A stretch of 53,298 nucleotides of DNA, from positions 1 through 53,298 of the forward strand of contig NZ_NHRY01000243.1 of NCBI RefSeq assembly GCF_002937115.1. The letters are read 5' to 3'. The first letter of the stretch is position 1; each line of letters begins with the position of its first letter. The notes beneath the pieces were generated by a model, which saw only the letters and a program-made list of their open reading frames with translations, was not told the origin of the DNA and did no database searches. The DNA comes from Rhodopila globiformis. Its GTDB lineage: Bacteria > Pseudomonadota > Alphaproteobacteria > Acetobacterales > Acetobacteraceae. Made by a program: the position numbers and the translations under genes. Below are positions 34,317 through 44,856 of this stretch, one piece after another.

Positions 34317-36416
34317 ATGAGTGCGGCGCAATTTCTGATCATAGCCTGCGGCCTCGCGGCCCTGGTCTATGGTCTTATAACCACTCGGCAGGTTCTTGCC
34401 GCGGACGCCGGAACGGCGCGCATGCAGGAAATTGCCTCGGCCGTGCAGGAAGGCGCCCGCGCCTACCTGAACCGGCAGTACACGACCATCGGCCTGGTCG
34501 GGATCGTCATCCTGATCGTTCTGGGCCTGTTCCTGGGTATCAAGACCGCCATCGGCTTCTTCATCGGCGCGGTGCTGTCGGCCTCGGCCGGCTATATCGG
34601 CATGAACGTCTCGGTCCGTGCCAACGTGCGCACCGCGCAGGCGTCGCGCCGCGGCCTGGCCGCCGGGCTCGACATCGCCTTCAAGGCGGGCGCCATCACC
34701 GGCCTGTTGGTCGTTGGCCTCGGCCTGATTGGCGTGGCCGGCTACTACTTCATCCTGCGCTCGGGCGTCGGGCCGGACGCCGACGTGCGCCCGGTGCTGG
34801 AGGCAATGGTCGCGCTGGGCTTCGGCGGGTCGCTGATCTCGATCTTCGCCCGGCTTGGCGGCGGCATCTTCACCAAGGGCGCCGACGTGGGCGCGGACCT
34901 CGTGGGCAAGGTCGAAGCGGGTATTCCCGAGGATGACCCCCGCAACCCCGCCGTGATCGCCGACAACGTGGGCGACAACGTCGGCGACTGCGCCGGCATG
35001 GCCGCGGACCTGTTCGAAACCTATGCCGTGACCATCGTCGCCACTATGCTGCTGGCGGCGATCGAGTTCTCCGGCGTGGTGCGCGACAACCTGCTGATGC
35101 TGCCGCTGGGCATCTGCGCGGTGTGCATTGTGACCTCCATCGCCGGCACCTACTACGTCAAGCTCGGGCCGGACAACGGCATCATGAAGGCGCTGTACCG
35201 CGGCCTGATCGTCACCGGCGGGGCATCGGCCGTGAGCATCCTGGTGGTGACGATCCTGGCGGCCGGCCTGTTCACGCCGCTGAAGATGGCCTCGGGCGGT
35301 ACGGTCAACGGCTTCGAGCTGTACATCTGCGCCCTGATCGGCCTGATCGTGACCGGGCTGATCGTGGTGATCACCGAGTACTACACCTCCACCGCGTATC
35401 GCCCGGTGCGCTCGATCGCGCTGAGCTCCACCACCGGCCACGGCACCAACGTGATCCAGGGCCTGGCGGTGTCGATGGAGGCGACGGCGCTGCCGGTGGT
35501 GGTGATCAGCGTCGGCATCATCCTGACCTCGATGATCGCCGGCCTGTACGGCATTGCCGTGGCGGCGACGACGATGCTGTCGCTGGCCGGCATGATCGTC
35601 GCGCTGGACGCCTATGGCCCGGTGACCGACAACGCCGGCGGCATCGCCGAGATGGCGGACCTGCCGGCCGAGGTACGGGTGACGACCGACGCGCTGGACG
35701 CGGTGGGCAACACCACGAAGGCGGTGACCAAGGGCTATGCCATCGGCTCGGCCGGCCTGGCGTCACTGGTGCTGTTCGCGGCCTATACCCAGGACCTGGC
35801 GCACTACTTCCCGGCGCTGAAGGTCAATTTCACGCTGCAGAACCCGTACGTGGTCGTCGGGCTGTTCATCGGCGGCATGATGCCGTACCTGTTCGGCGCG
35901 ATGGGCATGACCGCGGTGGGCCGGGCGGCCGGCGCCGTGGTGGTGGAAGTCCGCCGCCAGTTCCGCGAGATCAAGGGCATCATGGAAGGCACCGGCAAGC
36001 CGGAATACGGCCGCGCCGTGGACCTGCTGACCAAGGCCGCGATCAAGGAGATGATCCTGCCGTCGCTGCTGCCGGTCCTCGCGCCGATTGCGCTGTGGAT
36101 CATCATCGCGATCATCGCCGGCAAGGCCTCGGCCTTCGCGGCGCTGGGCGCGATGCTGCTGGGCACGATCGTGACCGGCCTGTTCGTCGCCATCTCGATG
36201 ACATCGGGCGGCGGCGCGTGGGACAACGCGAAGAAGTACATCGAAGAGGGCAACTACGGCGGCAAGGGCTCCGAGGCGCACAAGGCGGCGGTGACCGGTG
36301 ACACCGTGGGCGACCCGTACAAGGACACCGCCGGCCCGGCGGTGAACCCGATGATCAAGATCACCAACATCGTGGCGCTGCTGCTGCTGGCGATCCTGGC
36401 GGGCCTGATCCACTAA
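34317..36416 (+). CDS. hppA: K+-insensitive proton-pumping membrane pyrophosphatase
   Basis: Integral membrane H+-PPase of 699 residues and about 16 helices that couples PPi hydrolysis to proton export. The substrate-binding [11 protein letters not shown] starts at residue 190 and continues with the acidic [19 protein letters not shown]. Lys468 in [16 protein letters not shown] marks the potassium-independent subclass; K+-dependent enzymes have Ala there. A GGAAGGGG site before the ATG at 34317 decides the start against an in-frame ATG at 34266. A strong intrinsic terminator follows. Confidence 0.96.
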   Translation: MSAAQFLIIACGLAALVYGLITTRQVLAADAGTARMQEIASAVQEGARAYLNRQYTTIGLVGIVILIVLGLFLGIKTAIGFFIGAVLSASAGYIGMNVSVRANVRTAQASRRGLAAGLDIAFKAGAITGLLVVGLGLIGVAGYYFILRSGVGPDADVRPVLEAMVALGFGGSLISIFARLGGGIFTKGADVGADLVGKVEAGIPEDDPRNPAVIADNVGDNVGDCAGMAADLFETYAVTIVATMLLAAIEFSGVVRDNLLMLPLGICAVCIVTSIAGTYYVKLGPDNGIMKALYRGLIVTGGASAVSILVVTILAAGLFTPLKMASGGTVNGFELYICALIGLIVTGLIVVITEYYTSTAYRPVRSIALSSTTGHGTNVIQGLAVSMEATALPVVVISVGIILTSMIAGLYGIAVAATTMLSLAGMIVALDAYGPVTDNAGGIAEMADLPAEVRVTTDALDAVGNTTKAVTKGYAIGSAGLASLVLFAAYTQDLAHYFPALKVNFTLQNPYVVVGLFIGGMMPYLFGAMGMTAVGRAAGAVVVEVRRQFREIKGIMEGTGKPEYGRAVDLLTKAAIKEMILPSLLPVLAPIALWIIIAIIAGKASAFAALGAMLLGTIVTGLFVAISMTSGGGAWDNAKKYIEEGNYGGKGSEAHKAAVTGDTVGDPYKDTAGPAVNPMIKITNIVALLLLAILAGLIH

Positions 36417-36440
36417 GACGGGTCGGGTTGATTAAGGAAG

Positions 36441-36471
36441 AAGCCCCGGGCGCAGGTCCGGGGCTTTTTTT
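36441..36471 (+). terminator. Rho-independent terminator of hppA
   Basis: AAGCCCCGG (36441-36449) pairs with CCGGGGCTT (36458-36466), an 8-nt loop, then a run of T to 36471. It lies 25 bp after the hppA stop and is the clearest intrinsic terminator in the window. Confidence 0.92.
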
Positions 36472-36507
36472 CTTGGGTTGGGAGGACGGCCGGCCCTCTC
36501 CCGGGCA

Positions 36508-37205
<698 letters not shown>

Positions 37206-37283
37206 TTATGACCACCAGCGACAAGATTCTTCGCGCCAGATTGCCGGCGGGCATCCCGCCATCGTCGCCATGGGTGACCGCCA

Positions 37284-37736
37284 TCAAGCCTGGAGCGGCA
37301 CCCGCAGATGCACCACCGGCTGCCCGGTTTCCGCGGCAATCATCTCGGCAACCAGCCGGCGGTGACAGGTGGTGGGGTCGTGCTCGAAGCACAGCAGGCA
37401 GGCCGCCCGTTCCCGCGCCAGCATCGTCGCCTGCGCCAGTTCCGCCTGCGGCCGATCGGCTTGCATGTGGTCGCGGTAGATGGCCTCCATCCGGTCGGGA
37501 TGGCCAGAGCGGACGGCGTCGCGGCCCGGCTTCGGCGTGCCGAGCGCCTGCAGGTGCACATAGGCGATCCCGGCCTCGTCCAGCGCCGCGGCAAGCTGGC
37601 GCTTGGAGAAACCCGGCTTGCGCGACTGCGGCACGGCACGGACGTCGATCAGCAGCCCGGCGCCGGCCTGCTTCAGGGCTGCAACCACCCTGTCGATGGT
37701 GCAGCCTTCATAGCCGATGGTCAGCAGGGCGGGCAT
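37284..37736 (-). CDS. DUF488 domain protein
   Basis: A 150-residue protein with the DUF488 signature: LLTIGYEGCTIDRVVAALK at the N-terminus, VDVR-like LLIDVRAVPQSRKPGFSK, then CLLCFEHDPTTCHRRLVAE with two conserved cysteines. The family's function is unknown; proposals include nucleic-acid-related or redox roles. The ATG shares one base with the nudC stop, so it is translated with nudC. A 117-bp gap separates it from the antitoxin start. Confidence 0.88.
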   Translation of the reverse strand: MPALLTIGYEGCTIDRVVAALKQAGAGLLIDVRAVPQSRKPGFSKRQLAAALDEAGIAYVHLQALGTPKPGRDAVRSGHPDRMEAIYRDHMQADRPQAELAQATMLARERAACLLCFEHDPTTCHRRLVAEMIAAETGQPVVHLRVPLQA

Positions 37737-38659
37737 CAGGCGACGAGCCAGTCCTCGATCAGCCGCCGCGCGATGCTGTCCACGCGCGGCAGGTCGAAGC
37801 CGCGTTCGTGGCGGTTGCGGATGTCGTCGCGGCTGAACCAGCGGGCGTCCTTCAGTTCGTTCGTGTCGATGGTAATCTGTTCGGTCAGCGCCTCGGCGTA
37901 GAAGCCGAGCATGATGTTGCCGGGGAACGGCCAGGGCTGGCTGGAGTGGTAGTGCACGGCGCCGACGCTGATGCCGGACTCCTCCTGCACTTCGCGGCGG
38001 ACGGCTTCTTCCAGCGATTCCCCGGGTTCGACGAAGCCGGCGAGGGTGGAATACATCGTCGCCTTCGGGAAGCGGGCGGAGTGCCCGAGCAGCGCGCGGT
38101 CACCGCGATGCACCAGCATGATGACGGCCGGGTCGGTGCGGGGGAAATGCTGGGCGTTGCACACGGTGCATTGCATCACGTGGCCGGCGCTGTGCGATTC
38201 GCAGGCGCCGCCGCACACGCCGCAGAACCTGTGCCGCTGCCGCCAGTGCAGCAGCCCGCGGGCATGCGCCAGCACGGACGCCTCGGGCCGCGGCACGCCC
38301 CAGCCGACGGAGCGCAGGTCGACGAAGCTGCCGAGCGAGTCCGGCAACAGCGGCACCGGGTCCTCCGCCGCCGAGATGTCGACGGCGAACACCGCGCGAT
38401 CCTCCAGCGTGCCGAGGAAGGCCCAGGGCCCCTCCTGCATCCGCAACGCGGCGGCCATTTCACCAGAGATATAAACGGCTTCCGGATTGCCGTCGGCGGC
38501 GCCGCGCACCAGGCTGCGTGATCGCCAGACCGGAACGAACAGCGAGTCCGGATCGCGCAGGCGATCATTGATCCAGTCCGGGTCCTCGCGCCGGTGGGCG
38601 AGTCGGTCGAGCGGGCTGGACGAATAGACGTTCGGGCGGCTGGCGAGGATCAGGGTCAC
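37736..38659 (-). CDS. nudC: NAD+ diphosphatase / NAD-RNA decapping Nudix hydrolase
   Basis: A 307-residue NudC. The zinc ribbon uses Cys146, Cys149, Cys164 and Cys167; the Nudix box GFVEPGESLEEAVRREVQEE starts near 209; SQPWPFP just after it is the NADH pyrophosphatase signature. It hydrolyses NAD(H) to NMN and AMP and removes NAD caps from RNA. Coupled to the DUF488 gene downstream. Confidence 0.95.
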   Translation of the reverse strand: MTLILASRPNVYSSSPLDRLAHRREDPDWINDRLRDPDSLFVPVWRSRSLVRGAADGNPEAVYISGEMAAALRMQEGPWAFLGTLEDRAVFAVDISAAEDPVPLLPDSLGSFVDLRSVGWGVPRPEASVLAHARGLLHWRQRHRFCGVCGGACESHSAGHVMQCTVCNAQHFPRTDPAVIMLVHRGDRALLGHSARFPKATMYSTLAGFVEPGESLEEAVRREVQEESGISVGAVHYHSSQPWPFPGNIMLGFYAEALTEQITIDTNELKDARWFSRDDIRNRHERGFDLPRVDSIARRLIEDWLVA

Positions 38660-38744
38660 GTTGCGGGTCCGTGGTTGCGGGGCCTGGGACGCCGGAGGGT
38701 GCCACGGAGGTGGGAGCGGAGCAATGCGTGAGGGTTGTCGAAAG

Positions 38745-38793
38745 AACCACAGGAATTCTGGTTCGGCAAGATCACCGGGACTTGCCGGTGATT
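38745..38793 (-). terminator. Pair of hairpins between the secreted-protein gene and nudC
   Basis: ATCACCGG (38772-38779) pairs with CCGGTGAT (38786-38793), and GAACCA (38745-38750) with TGGTTC (38760-38765). On the minus strand the second is followed by TTTC. Together they may end transcription of the 38846-39850 gene before nudC; the T-tract is short, so this is tentative. Confidence 0.4.
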
Positions 38794-38845
38794 CCCGTGG
38801 ACGCGGTCCTGCACCTGCCGCCGGCTGTTGGCACCTTGTGGGCGG

Positions 38846-39850
38846 TTACCGGTAGCCGGTCATGGAGTGCCTGATCACGCTGAGAGCCGACTTCGTGAAG
38901 GTGCACGTGCGGGAGTTTTCGGGCAGAGTTCGCGACGGTGCCGCGATCCAGCTTTGGACCACGATCTGGTCAGGATGAATTTGCAAGTTGCGAACCGTCG
39001 TTTCTTGTACCGAAAGCTGATTGCACCAAATCTCCTCACTGACGAGGCCCTCGTTGGGGAGCCCATGGGAGCGCATGTAGGAGTGCAGGAAGGGCCAGCC
39101 CGACGCCCAGTAAATGAGGCTGAAGGGCAATCCCTGTTGATGGACAGCGTCGGAGAGCGACTTGATGTCAGCCCAACTGCCGCGATGGAGGCGGATAAGA
39201 GCCATGCCGTTGACGTCGGATCTGTAGAAGTCCAGGGGCGCCACCTGTTCAGCGCGCAGGCGATCCTGCAGGCGCCGAATCCAGTTGACCTGATCTGCGA
39301 CCGACAGCGAAGGATATGGTTCGATATCGCCGATCAGCAGTGCCGGATACTTCTGGCGGACCAGGGCCACGAACCGGGCTGTCTGCTCGACTGCATAGTC
39401 ATCTGGCCGGTGCAGCTTGTCACGGGTCGCGAAAAGGGGCTCATCCATGACGATGGAATGCAAATCGGCGCCCAGCCTCATGGCTTTATCCCATATGGGT
39501 GCCTCCACGCGAAACGTCTGTTCGGCCGTTGGTCCCCACTCCTTGATTGCGCCAACCGCCAGCTCGAGTTGGATGTGCCAGGACCGCATGGTCGCAAACC
39601 ACTGCCGCCAGTCGGCATCACTGTAACGTTTCAGCAAGTGATCGGCCTGTATGATGGCGCCCGTATGGGCGCGGACTTTGGTCCATTCATCTGGGTGCTG
39701 AAACATTTCGCGTATGCCGTCACCAGGCGGGCCCAACACGAGTCGCGGAAGTTCACTTCGCGATTGTTCAGCGGCAAGTGCGGGACACAGTATCAGCCAG
39801 GCCATGGCCAATCCGCTGAAGCAGAACCGATGCCAGGAGTTGTGCGCCAT
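38846..39850 (-). CDS. Secreted protein of unknown function, TIM-barrel-like
   Basis: About 334 residues with a signal peptide (hydrophobic stretch FSGLAMAWLILCPALAAEQ; cleavage after ALAA). The body alternates beta strands and helices, e.g. LPRLVLGPPG, IQLELAVGAIKEWG, DLHSIVMDEPLF, LLIGDIEPYPSL, DFYRSDVNG and FSLIYWASGW, an (alpha/beta)8-like rhythm with acidic residues at strand ends as in glycoside hydrolases. I do not recognise a specific family. The ATG at 39850 follows GGAG at 6 bp. It is next to glycosyltransferase and GSCFA genes, so a role in extracellular polysaccharide turnover is plausible. Confidence 0.7.
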   Translation of the reverse strand: MAHNSWHRFCFSGLAMAWLILCPALAAEQSRSELPRLVLGPPGDGIREMFQHPDEWTKVRAHTGAIIQADHLLKRYSDADWRQWFATMRSWHIQLELAVGAIKEWGPTAEQTFRVEAPIWDKAMRLGADLHSIVMDEPLFATRDKLHRPDDYAVEQTARFVALVRQKYPALLIGDIEPYPSLSVADQVNWIRRLQDRLRAEQVAPLDFYRSDVNGMALIRLHRGSWADIKSLSDAVHQQGLPFSLIYWASGWPFLHSYMRSHGLPNEGLVSEEIWCNQLSVQETTVRNLQIHPDQIVVQSWIAAPSRTLPENSRTCTFTKSALSVIRHSMTGYR

Positions 39851-40149
39851 GCAGGACTCCATCCGTGGTTACGATCGGGCAGGCCAAATCATAAGGCACG
39901 ATTAGGAGGAACAGCAACCGAAACCCACCGGCGTTACAGCCGGACGTCCCTTGCATGGGTTGAGTTCGCCTCGGCTCCAGGTCATAATGGCAGGCACGTA
40001 CCGATGTGCCGAACCGAAGCCCCGCAGTGGCGCGCGGATTTTCGTTCAAGGACATTGGCCTGTCTTGTTGATTGGCCTGCTTTGTGTCCCAGGCCTGTCG
40101 CAGGACATGACGCGCTTCAAGAGCGGGGCAACAGCCAAGGATTGCACTC
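39851..40149. other. Divergent promoter region
   Basis: About 300 bp between the leftward secreted-protein gene and the rightward glycosyltransferase gene. It must carry both promoters. I see no supported gene in it; AT-rich bases lie mainly near 39880-39925. AAGGATTG before the GTG at 40150 is the probable ribosome binding site of the glycosyltransferase gene. Confidence 0.4.
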
Positions 40150-41484
40150 GTGCGGATTGCCTGCCTGGTCCTTGCATATGCCGCGGCTCCTGTCCTGAAG
40201 GTGGCAATTCCGCTCATGCGGACAGCCGGGTTTGACGTATTCGTCCATGTCGACGCCAAGCTCAGCCGCTTGGATTATGCAACCGGGCTGGGTGAAAGCG
40301 CAGCCCAGTGCCAATTCGTGGAACACCCTGTTCGCGTTTACTGGGGCGGATATTCAATGATCCAGGCCGAGATCGGCCTTATCGAAACCGCCCGCGCCGC
40401 CGGGCCTTACGACAAGTATATACTGCTGTCGGACGATTCGCTTCCGGCCGTTCCGCCTCTGGCGTTGCAGGCTCATTTTGCGAACGAGGAGGATCAGGTT
40501 GCAATTCATCGGCAGGATCAGGCGTCGCCGTTTCATGCCCGGTACAGAGATTTCTTCTGCTACGACCATGACGCCACGAGCATTCGCGGCCGATCAGGCG
40601 ATCGAAATTCGGGTCTGCGGCTAATCGACGAGGATCTTGAACACAAGATTGCCGAGATCGCGGTACTGAGAAGAATCGGCAAGAAAGAGATTCCGGTGTA
40701 TTATGGCTCGCAATTCTGGGGGCTGACGTCGCGGAGCGTCGACGTCCTGCTGGATACGTTATCGAGCGACCTTCATCTCAGGAAATCCTTCGAGTACTCC
40801 GCCTTGCCGGACGAGACGATGTTCCAATCGATCCTGGGCAATTATTTGTATAACAGGAGACTGGATAGCGGGCCGGTCTATGTGGACTTTTCCGGTGGCG
40901 GCCCCCGGGTGATCAGCCGCATCGGGGATCTTCCTCGGGATCTTCAGAAATCACATGCTTTCATCAGGAAGTTTTCATCCCGGGACCCCACGTTCCTGCA
41001 AGCTGTGGCATTCCGGCTGAGCTCGGGACTGACAATTCTCGGAGGGCCGGTAGGTTCGCCGCCGCCACTGCAGCAGACAATCGACGATCTCGGACGGCAT
41101 CACGTCGTCATCCGCCTGTGCGCGCCTGAAAGAGACCCCGGGCCGGCATGGCACGGGATCGAGTCCTTCTGGGGGCGTCGCTTTCGCTGGACGGCAAGCG
41201 AGCGTGTAACCTGGGAAGTCAACGCCAGCCTGCCTCCTGGCGTGCTCAGGTTTGTTATCGTTACGGTTATATCCTGCCGAAGCGAATGGCAGTGCGAGTG
41301 CAGGCTGCGCTGCAACGACATCTCGATGCCGCTGCAGGCGGCGGGCGGAGAATTCTTTGCCGAAATCGAGCATGACGGCCTTCAGGTTGACGAAGTCGAA
41401 TTGATAACGCCCGCCTTGATATCGCCAAGCGAAACAAGCGGGTCAAGCGACAGGCGCAAGCTGGGTTTGTCCATTGCCTTATGA
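40150..41484 (+). CDS. Core-2/I-branching-type beta-1,6-N-acetylglucosaminyltransferase family protein
   Basis: GT14-like enzyme: RIACLVLAYAAAPVLKVAI at the N-terminus, FVHVDAKL, RVYWGGYSMIQAEIGLIETA, YILLSDDSLPAVPP and later YYGSQFWGLTSRSV with LPDETMFQSIL, all in family order within about 265 residues. The C-terminal 150 residues are a beta-rich region I do not recognise (LPPGVLRFVIVTVISCRSEWQCECR). Start is GTG. Bacterial members act on surface glycans or protein-linked sugars. The DNA is less GC-rich than the housekeeping genes, suggesting transfer. Confidence 0.85.
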   Translation: MRIACLVLAYAAAPVLKVAIPLMRTAGFDVFVHVDAKLSRLDYATGLGESAAQCQFVEHPVRVYWGGYSMIQAEIGLIETARAAGPYDKYILLSDDSLPAVPPLALQAHFANEEDQVAIHRQDQASPFHARYRDFFCYDHDATSIRGRSGDRNSGLRLIDEDLEHKIAEIAVLRRIGKKEIPVYYGSQFWGLTSRSVDVLLDTLSSDLHLRKSFEYSALPDETMFQSILGNYLYNRRLDSGPVYVDFSGGGPRVISRIGDLPRDLQKSHAFIRKFSSRDPTFLQAVAFRLSSGLTILGGPVGSPPPLQQTIDDLGRHHVVIRLCAPERDPGPAWHGIESFWGRRFRWTASERVTWEVNASLPPGVLRFVIVTVISCRSEWQCECRLRCNDISMPLQAAGGEFFAEIEHDGLQVDEVELITPALISPSETSGSSDRRKLGLSIAL

Positions 41485-41588
41485 AACTTATGCAATGCCG
41501 CCGCCCGATGTCGTGACGATCACAACTGGAAGAGCCGTGGCCCGATGAACCGAATCAGGTCCGCCCGAAGCTCTTTCCTGCCGTTTCG

Positions 41589-42659
41589 TTAGCGGTCCAG
41601 AGCTTCCTCGTCGCACATGACGGCGATGGCTTCGCCGATGGCAATCTCTTGTTCGGACGACATGGCCTGGGAATCCTTCCGGACAGGAGGTGCCTCCGGC
41701 ACGGCCTGCGCATAATGTTGCATGAACAGTTCCATGACCCGGCTGACGCCTTCCTCGGTCACCGACCGAAGATCAGCCGCGAAGTATTTGCCACGGGCAT
41801 GCTGGCCCGTGATGATTTCATAGGACGGAAAATAGGCGATATTCTCATCCTTGTCCGCAATCTCCTGCGCGGCGACGCGCAGGACGGACTTCGAGTAGGT
41901 TGTCGAGACGATCACGCTTCTGTCCGCGGCCGTGGCAACCAGAGGAACAGGTGAGACGGTCAGGATAAAGCGGCTTGCCGGATTACGGACCCGGATGAAT
42001 TCGATTGCTTCGCGCAGATCCGCACAGACCTCGGCCACGGTCAGGTTCACAAACCGGTGGCGTCGCTCATCGAAGGTCCCGCCCGCTACGCCCGGACAGA
42101 CGGGATATACGGAACCGTCCTCCTCCGAGGCCCAGGTTTCCGTCAGCCCGAGCGTGAAGACAAAAACATCCAGTTCCTCGATAGCCCGCCGAACCGCCGC
42201 AAAATGCTGCTGTCGATCAGCAAGGTATTCGGCGAGAGATGCAAAGCCGTCGGGCTGTATCTGAGGGCGATATGGATCGACGAGAGAGCCGTTCTTTTTG
42301 TGCCAGACATCTTCCACCGGCTGAAACAGGCCATAGGCCCGCTTCAGAAGCTGAAGAAGCTGGCGCGACGTATAGATGTTGCCATATCTCGCCGTGAACA
42401 GACCGTATCCGTATTCGGCAGCCAGATTTCCGGGAATAACCGGATTTTCTCTTTCAGAGACGAAATAGTTGAAGCCTGACATGGCCAGGTGTCTTGCGAT
42501 ATGCTGCGCAAAGCAGCTTCCGGCGGTCGCCACGCGATCCATCTGGTTGATGTGGAACTTGCCCCGTACAACCGGATCGACCTTGTCGGCGGGGACTTCA
42601 GCGACCGAGCGCTTCCAGAAACTCGCTGCGGGAAGGTTCCGATAGGGATGATCGCTCAC
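41589..42659 (-). CDS. GSCFA-domain protein
   Basis: A 356-residue member of the GSCFA family, related to SGNH/GDSL esterases, with the name-giving motif at 47-51 in ATAGSCFAQHIARHL and conserved FVFTLGLTETWASEEDGSVYPVCPG and FILTVSPVPLVATA. GSCFA proteins occur in polysaccharide loci and may remove or transfer O-acyl groups; no biochemical role is certain. Its start overlaps the stop of the SGNH-like gene by 4 bp, implying the two work together. Confidence 0.88.
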   Translation of the reverse strand: MSDHPYRNLPAASFWKRSVAEVPADKVDPVVRGKFHINQMDRVATAGSCFAQHIARHLAMSGFNYFVSERENPVIPGNLAAEYGYGLFTARYGNIYTSRQLLQLLKRAYGLFQPVEDVWHKKNGSLVDPYRPQIQPDGFASLAEYLADRQQHFAAVRRAIEELDVFVFTLGLTETWASEEDGSVYPVCPGVAGGTFDERRHRFVNLTVAEVCADLREAIEFIRVRNPASRFILTVSPVPLVATAADRSVIVSTTYSKSVLRVAAQEIADKDENIAYFPSYEIITGQHARGKYFAADLRSVTEEGVSRVMELFMQHYAQAVPEAPPVRKDSQAMSSEQEIAIGEAIAVMCDEEALDR

Positions 42660-43438
42660 GACGAGGCTCCTTCAACCAAACCTTCACAGAGGACGCCGCT
42701 GATCTGCTGCAGCAGCGCCTTGCCGTAGTTTATGTTGCCGTGAAACAAATCGCTTCGGAATTCCGGCCGCAGAAACCCGCCTGGATCGAAAGACGCATAT
42801 GGTGGCTCAAGAAACCGAATGCGGTTGCTTTGATAGAGCGTCCGAAGCGCCAGCGTGTGCAGCTTCCATATCCGTTGACGCCAAGGGGCAGGTGGCAGAC
42901 CAAATCTTTCGATAGTCTCCGCGATCTCTGCATGCTTGGTGTCTGTTTGCAGGATCTGCCGCACGTCTTCCGCCGGCGGTGGCGGACAGCACGCAAGCGA
43001 CGCGTCCGGCAGGCAGTGCCTTATCCTGGGGATAAAATTCCCGATAAGCTCGTACCGTAGCAGGGTTGCCTTGAGCATCAGGTCAAACGGGATGATCTCA
43101 TAGGCGTGGTTCGCGGCCGTGTCTTGGTCGCCAGGGAAGAAGCAGTCGTAGTATTTCTCCGGTACGGTAAGCCCTGTGAGTATGATCTGCTCTCCTTGCA
43201 GCATCATGACAACCAGGTCGGGCCTGAGCTCGACAATAATGTCGGTCAGTTCGCGCTCGATCTCAGGGTTATACTGCCAGGTCTTGTCAATCTTCACGAT
43301 GTGTGGACGATCGTTCCGTAGGAACTGATATGTGGTCAGTTCATAGGACAGATCCGAGGTGCGTTTCTGCTGCTCGTATGCCGCAATGAGCGGACCCAGG
43401 TGACTATGACCAAACGCGAAGACTCTTCGAGCAGTCAT
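42656..43438 (-). CDS. SGNH-hydrolase-like protein
   Basis: A 260-residue protein. The N-terminus RVFAFGHSHLGPLIAAY has a GHSH block (10-13) in the place of the SGNH block-I Ser, and the C-terminal DLFHGNINYGKALL looks like the catalytic D-x-x-H of SGNH enzymes. The middle (PDLVVMMLQGEQIIL) resembles the strand leading to block III. It is probably a divergent esterase or acyltransferase partner of the overlapping GSCFA protein. Only distant family resemblance is visible. Confidence 0.7.
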   Translation of the reverse strand: MTARRVFAFGHSHLGPLIAAYEQQKRTSDLSYELTTYQFLRNDRPHIVKIDKTWQYNPEIERELTDIIVELRPDLVVMMLQGEQIILTGLTVPEKYYDCFFPGDQDTAANHAYEIIPFDLMLKATLLRYELIGNFIPRIRHCLPDASLACCPPPPAEDVRQILQTDTKHAEIAETIERFGLPPAPWRQRIWKLHTLALRTLYQSNRIRFLEPPYASFDPGGFLRPEFRSDLFHGNINYGKALLQQISGVLCEGLVEGASS

Positions 43439-43536
43439 GGCGATTCATGCCTTTCTGAATTGGAGCGGTCGCCACCTCTGCCAGCATCAATGAAATAATG
43501 CCCGAGTATACCTTGCGACGCGGCCGCGAGCAAGGC

Positions 43537-44655
43537 TCAGGCTCGGCATTGGCCATGCAACTGTGCCAGTAATCGCGTGGACTCTGAAGTTCGTCCCAGC
43601 GCCGCCAGCGCCGCCGCCCCAAGCTCATAGCCCTCGCGACACGCCGGAAAACAGGCTCGTAGCGTGGACCAGCGTTGGTCGGCCAACGCGAAGTCGCCCG
43701 CACGATGCGCCAGCAATGCGTACTCCTTGAGGCAGACAGGATCGTCCGGGATTCTATCTATGCCTTCAAGCAGGACAGCCTCGATTTGTTCGCGATCTGC
43801 AACTCTTGCCAGAACCGGAAGGCTGGAAACATAGCCAACCGCCCGCTGCGGAAATCGTTTGCGAACCACCGCCCATCGAGAGGCTGCCTCTTCCCAGTCG
43901 CCTTTGCCTTCCGATATACGAGCAAACTGCAACCAGATCAGCATTTCAGCGCTGAACTTGTGCAATCTGCTTGAAAGCAGGCTTTCGGCCTCTTCGTATC
44001 GACCAAGCATTGTCAGTGCGCTGGCCGCACCCGCGGCTCCGGCTACGTGGCCATGAACCTCGTCCACATAGGTCCACCGCTCCAACGCCGCGAGCCAATC
44101 CTTTCTCCTCTCGGCAAGCTTCGCGTACTCAATCCTCATGCCAACGTCGTGTGGCAGCGCATTGAGCCCCTTTGCGATGACCGTCTCGGCTTCCGTGAAG
44201 CGATTCATCAAGCTTAGGCTTGCGGCGGCTGTCCGGTAACCGACAGTACTTCGTGGATATTTTCTGTATAATACTGTCGCGCGCTGAAATGCTTCGTCCA
44301 GGTTGCCGCGTTCGTACGCGACCTGTGCCGCCCCTTCCGCGAAGCGGGCATCGTTGGGATACCGGTCATGACCCGCCTTCATCAGCGCTTCAATATCGTC
44401 GTAGCGTTGCAGGCGGAACAGGAGCTTCAGCGCCAGATCGGATTTCACGGCTTCATCCGGAAACACCGCACGGGCATGGTCCCATATCTCTGCGGCCCGC
44501 TTCGGCTGATCCCGGTCCAGCACTTCCAGTGCTTCAATCATGCGGTTCCTGAACGCCCAGTGACCTTCGACGCGCTCGGACCTTTCCATCGAACGTAGCT
44601 CGCGCATCGTCCGGTATCGCTGGAGGATCTCGGTGACAGAGCTTGGCCAGTTCAT
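43537..44655 (-). CDS. Tetratricopeptide-repeat protein
   Basis: A 372-residue protein of helical repeats of about 34 residues, e.g. LLFRLQRYDDIEALMKAGHDRYPNDARFAEG-type and RGNLDEAFQRATVLYRKYP, with the TPR pattern of small and large residues. No signal peptide or membrane helix. It is likely an interaction scaffold. It is on the same strand as the GSCFA/SGNH genes and the methyltransferase gene, with gaps of about 100-200 bp. TPR genes of this kind are common beside glycan-modification genes. Confidence 0.8.
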   Translation of the reverse strand: MNWPSSVTEILQRYRTMRELRSMERSERVEGHWAFRNRMIEALEVLDRDQPKRAAEIWDHARAVFPDEAVKSDLALKLLFRLQRYDDIEALMKAGHDRYPNDARFAEGAAQVAYERGNLDEAFQRATVLYRKYPRSTVGYRTAAASLSLMNRFTEAETVIAKGLNALPHDVGMRIEYAKLAERRKDWLAALERWTYVDEVHGHVAGAAGAASALTMLGRYEEAESLLSSRLHKFSAEMLIWLQFARISEGKGDWEEAASRWAVVRKRFPQRAVGYVSSLPVLARVADREQIEAVLLEGIDRIPDDPVCLKEYALLAHRAGDFALADQRWSTLRACFPACREGYELGAAALAALGRTSESTRLLAQLHGQCRA

Positions 44656-44856
44656 TCCCGCCTCTGTTCGATGGCTTGCTCAGCATTCCAGCACATGTCC
44701 AGGCGGAGGGAAAAGTTCCGAAGCCTGCCCTGACGGGGAACGTTCTTTGGAATTCTCGAGCCAACCTAGGAGAAAGGCAGGGATTTCCTTGTAAGGCAAC
44801 CAACTCGATCCGGTTGATCGAATGTTCCGCAGAACCATCCCCTTGTTCAGGACCCG

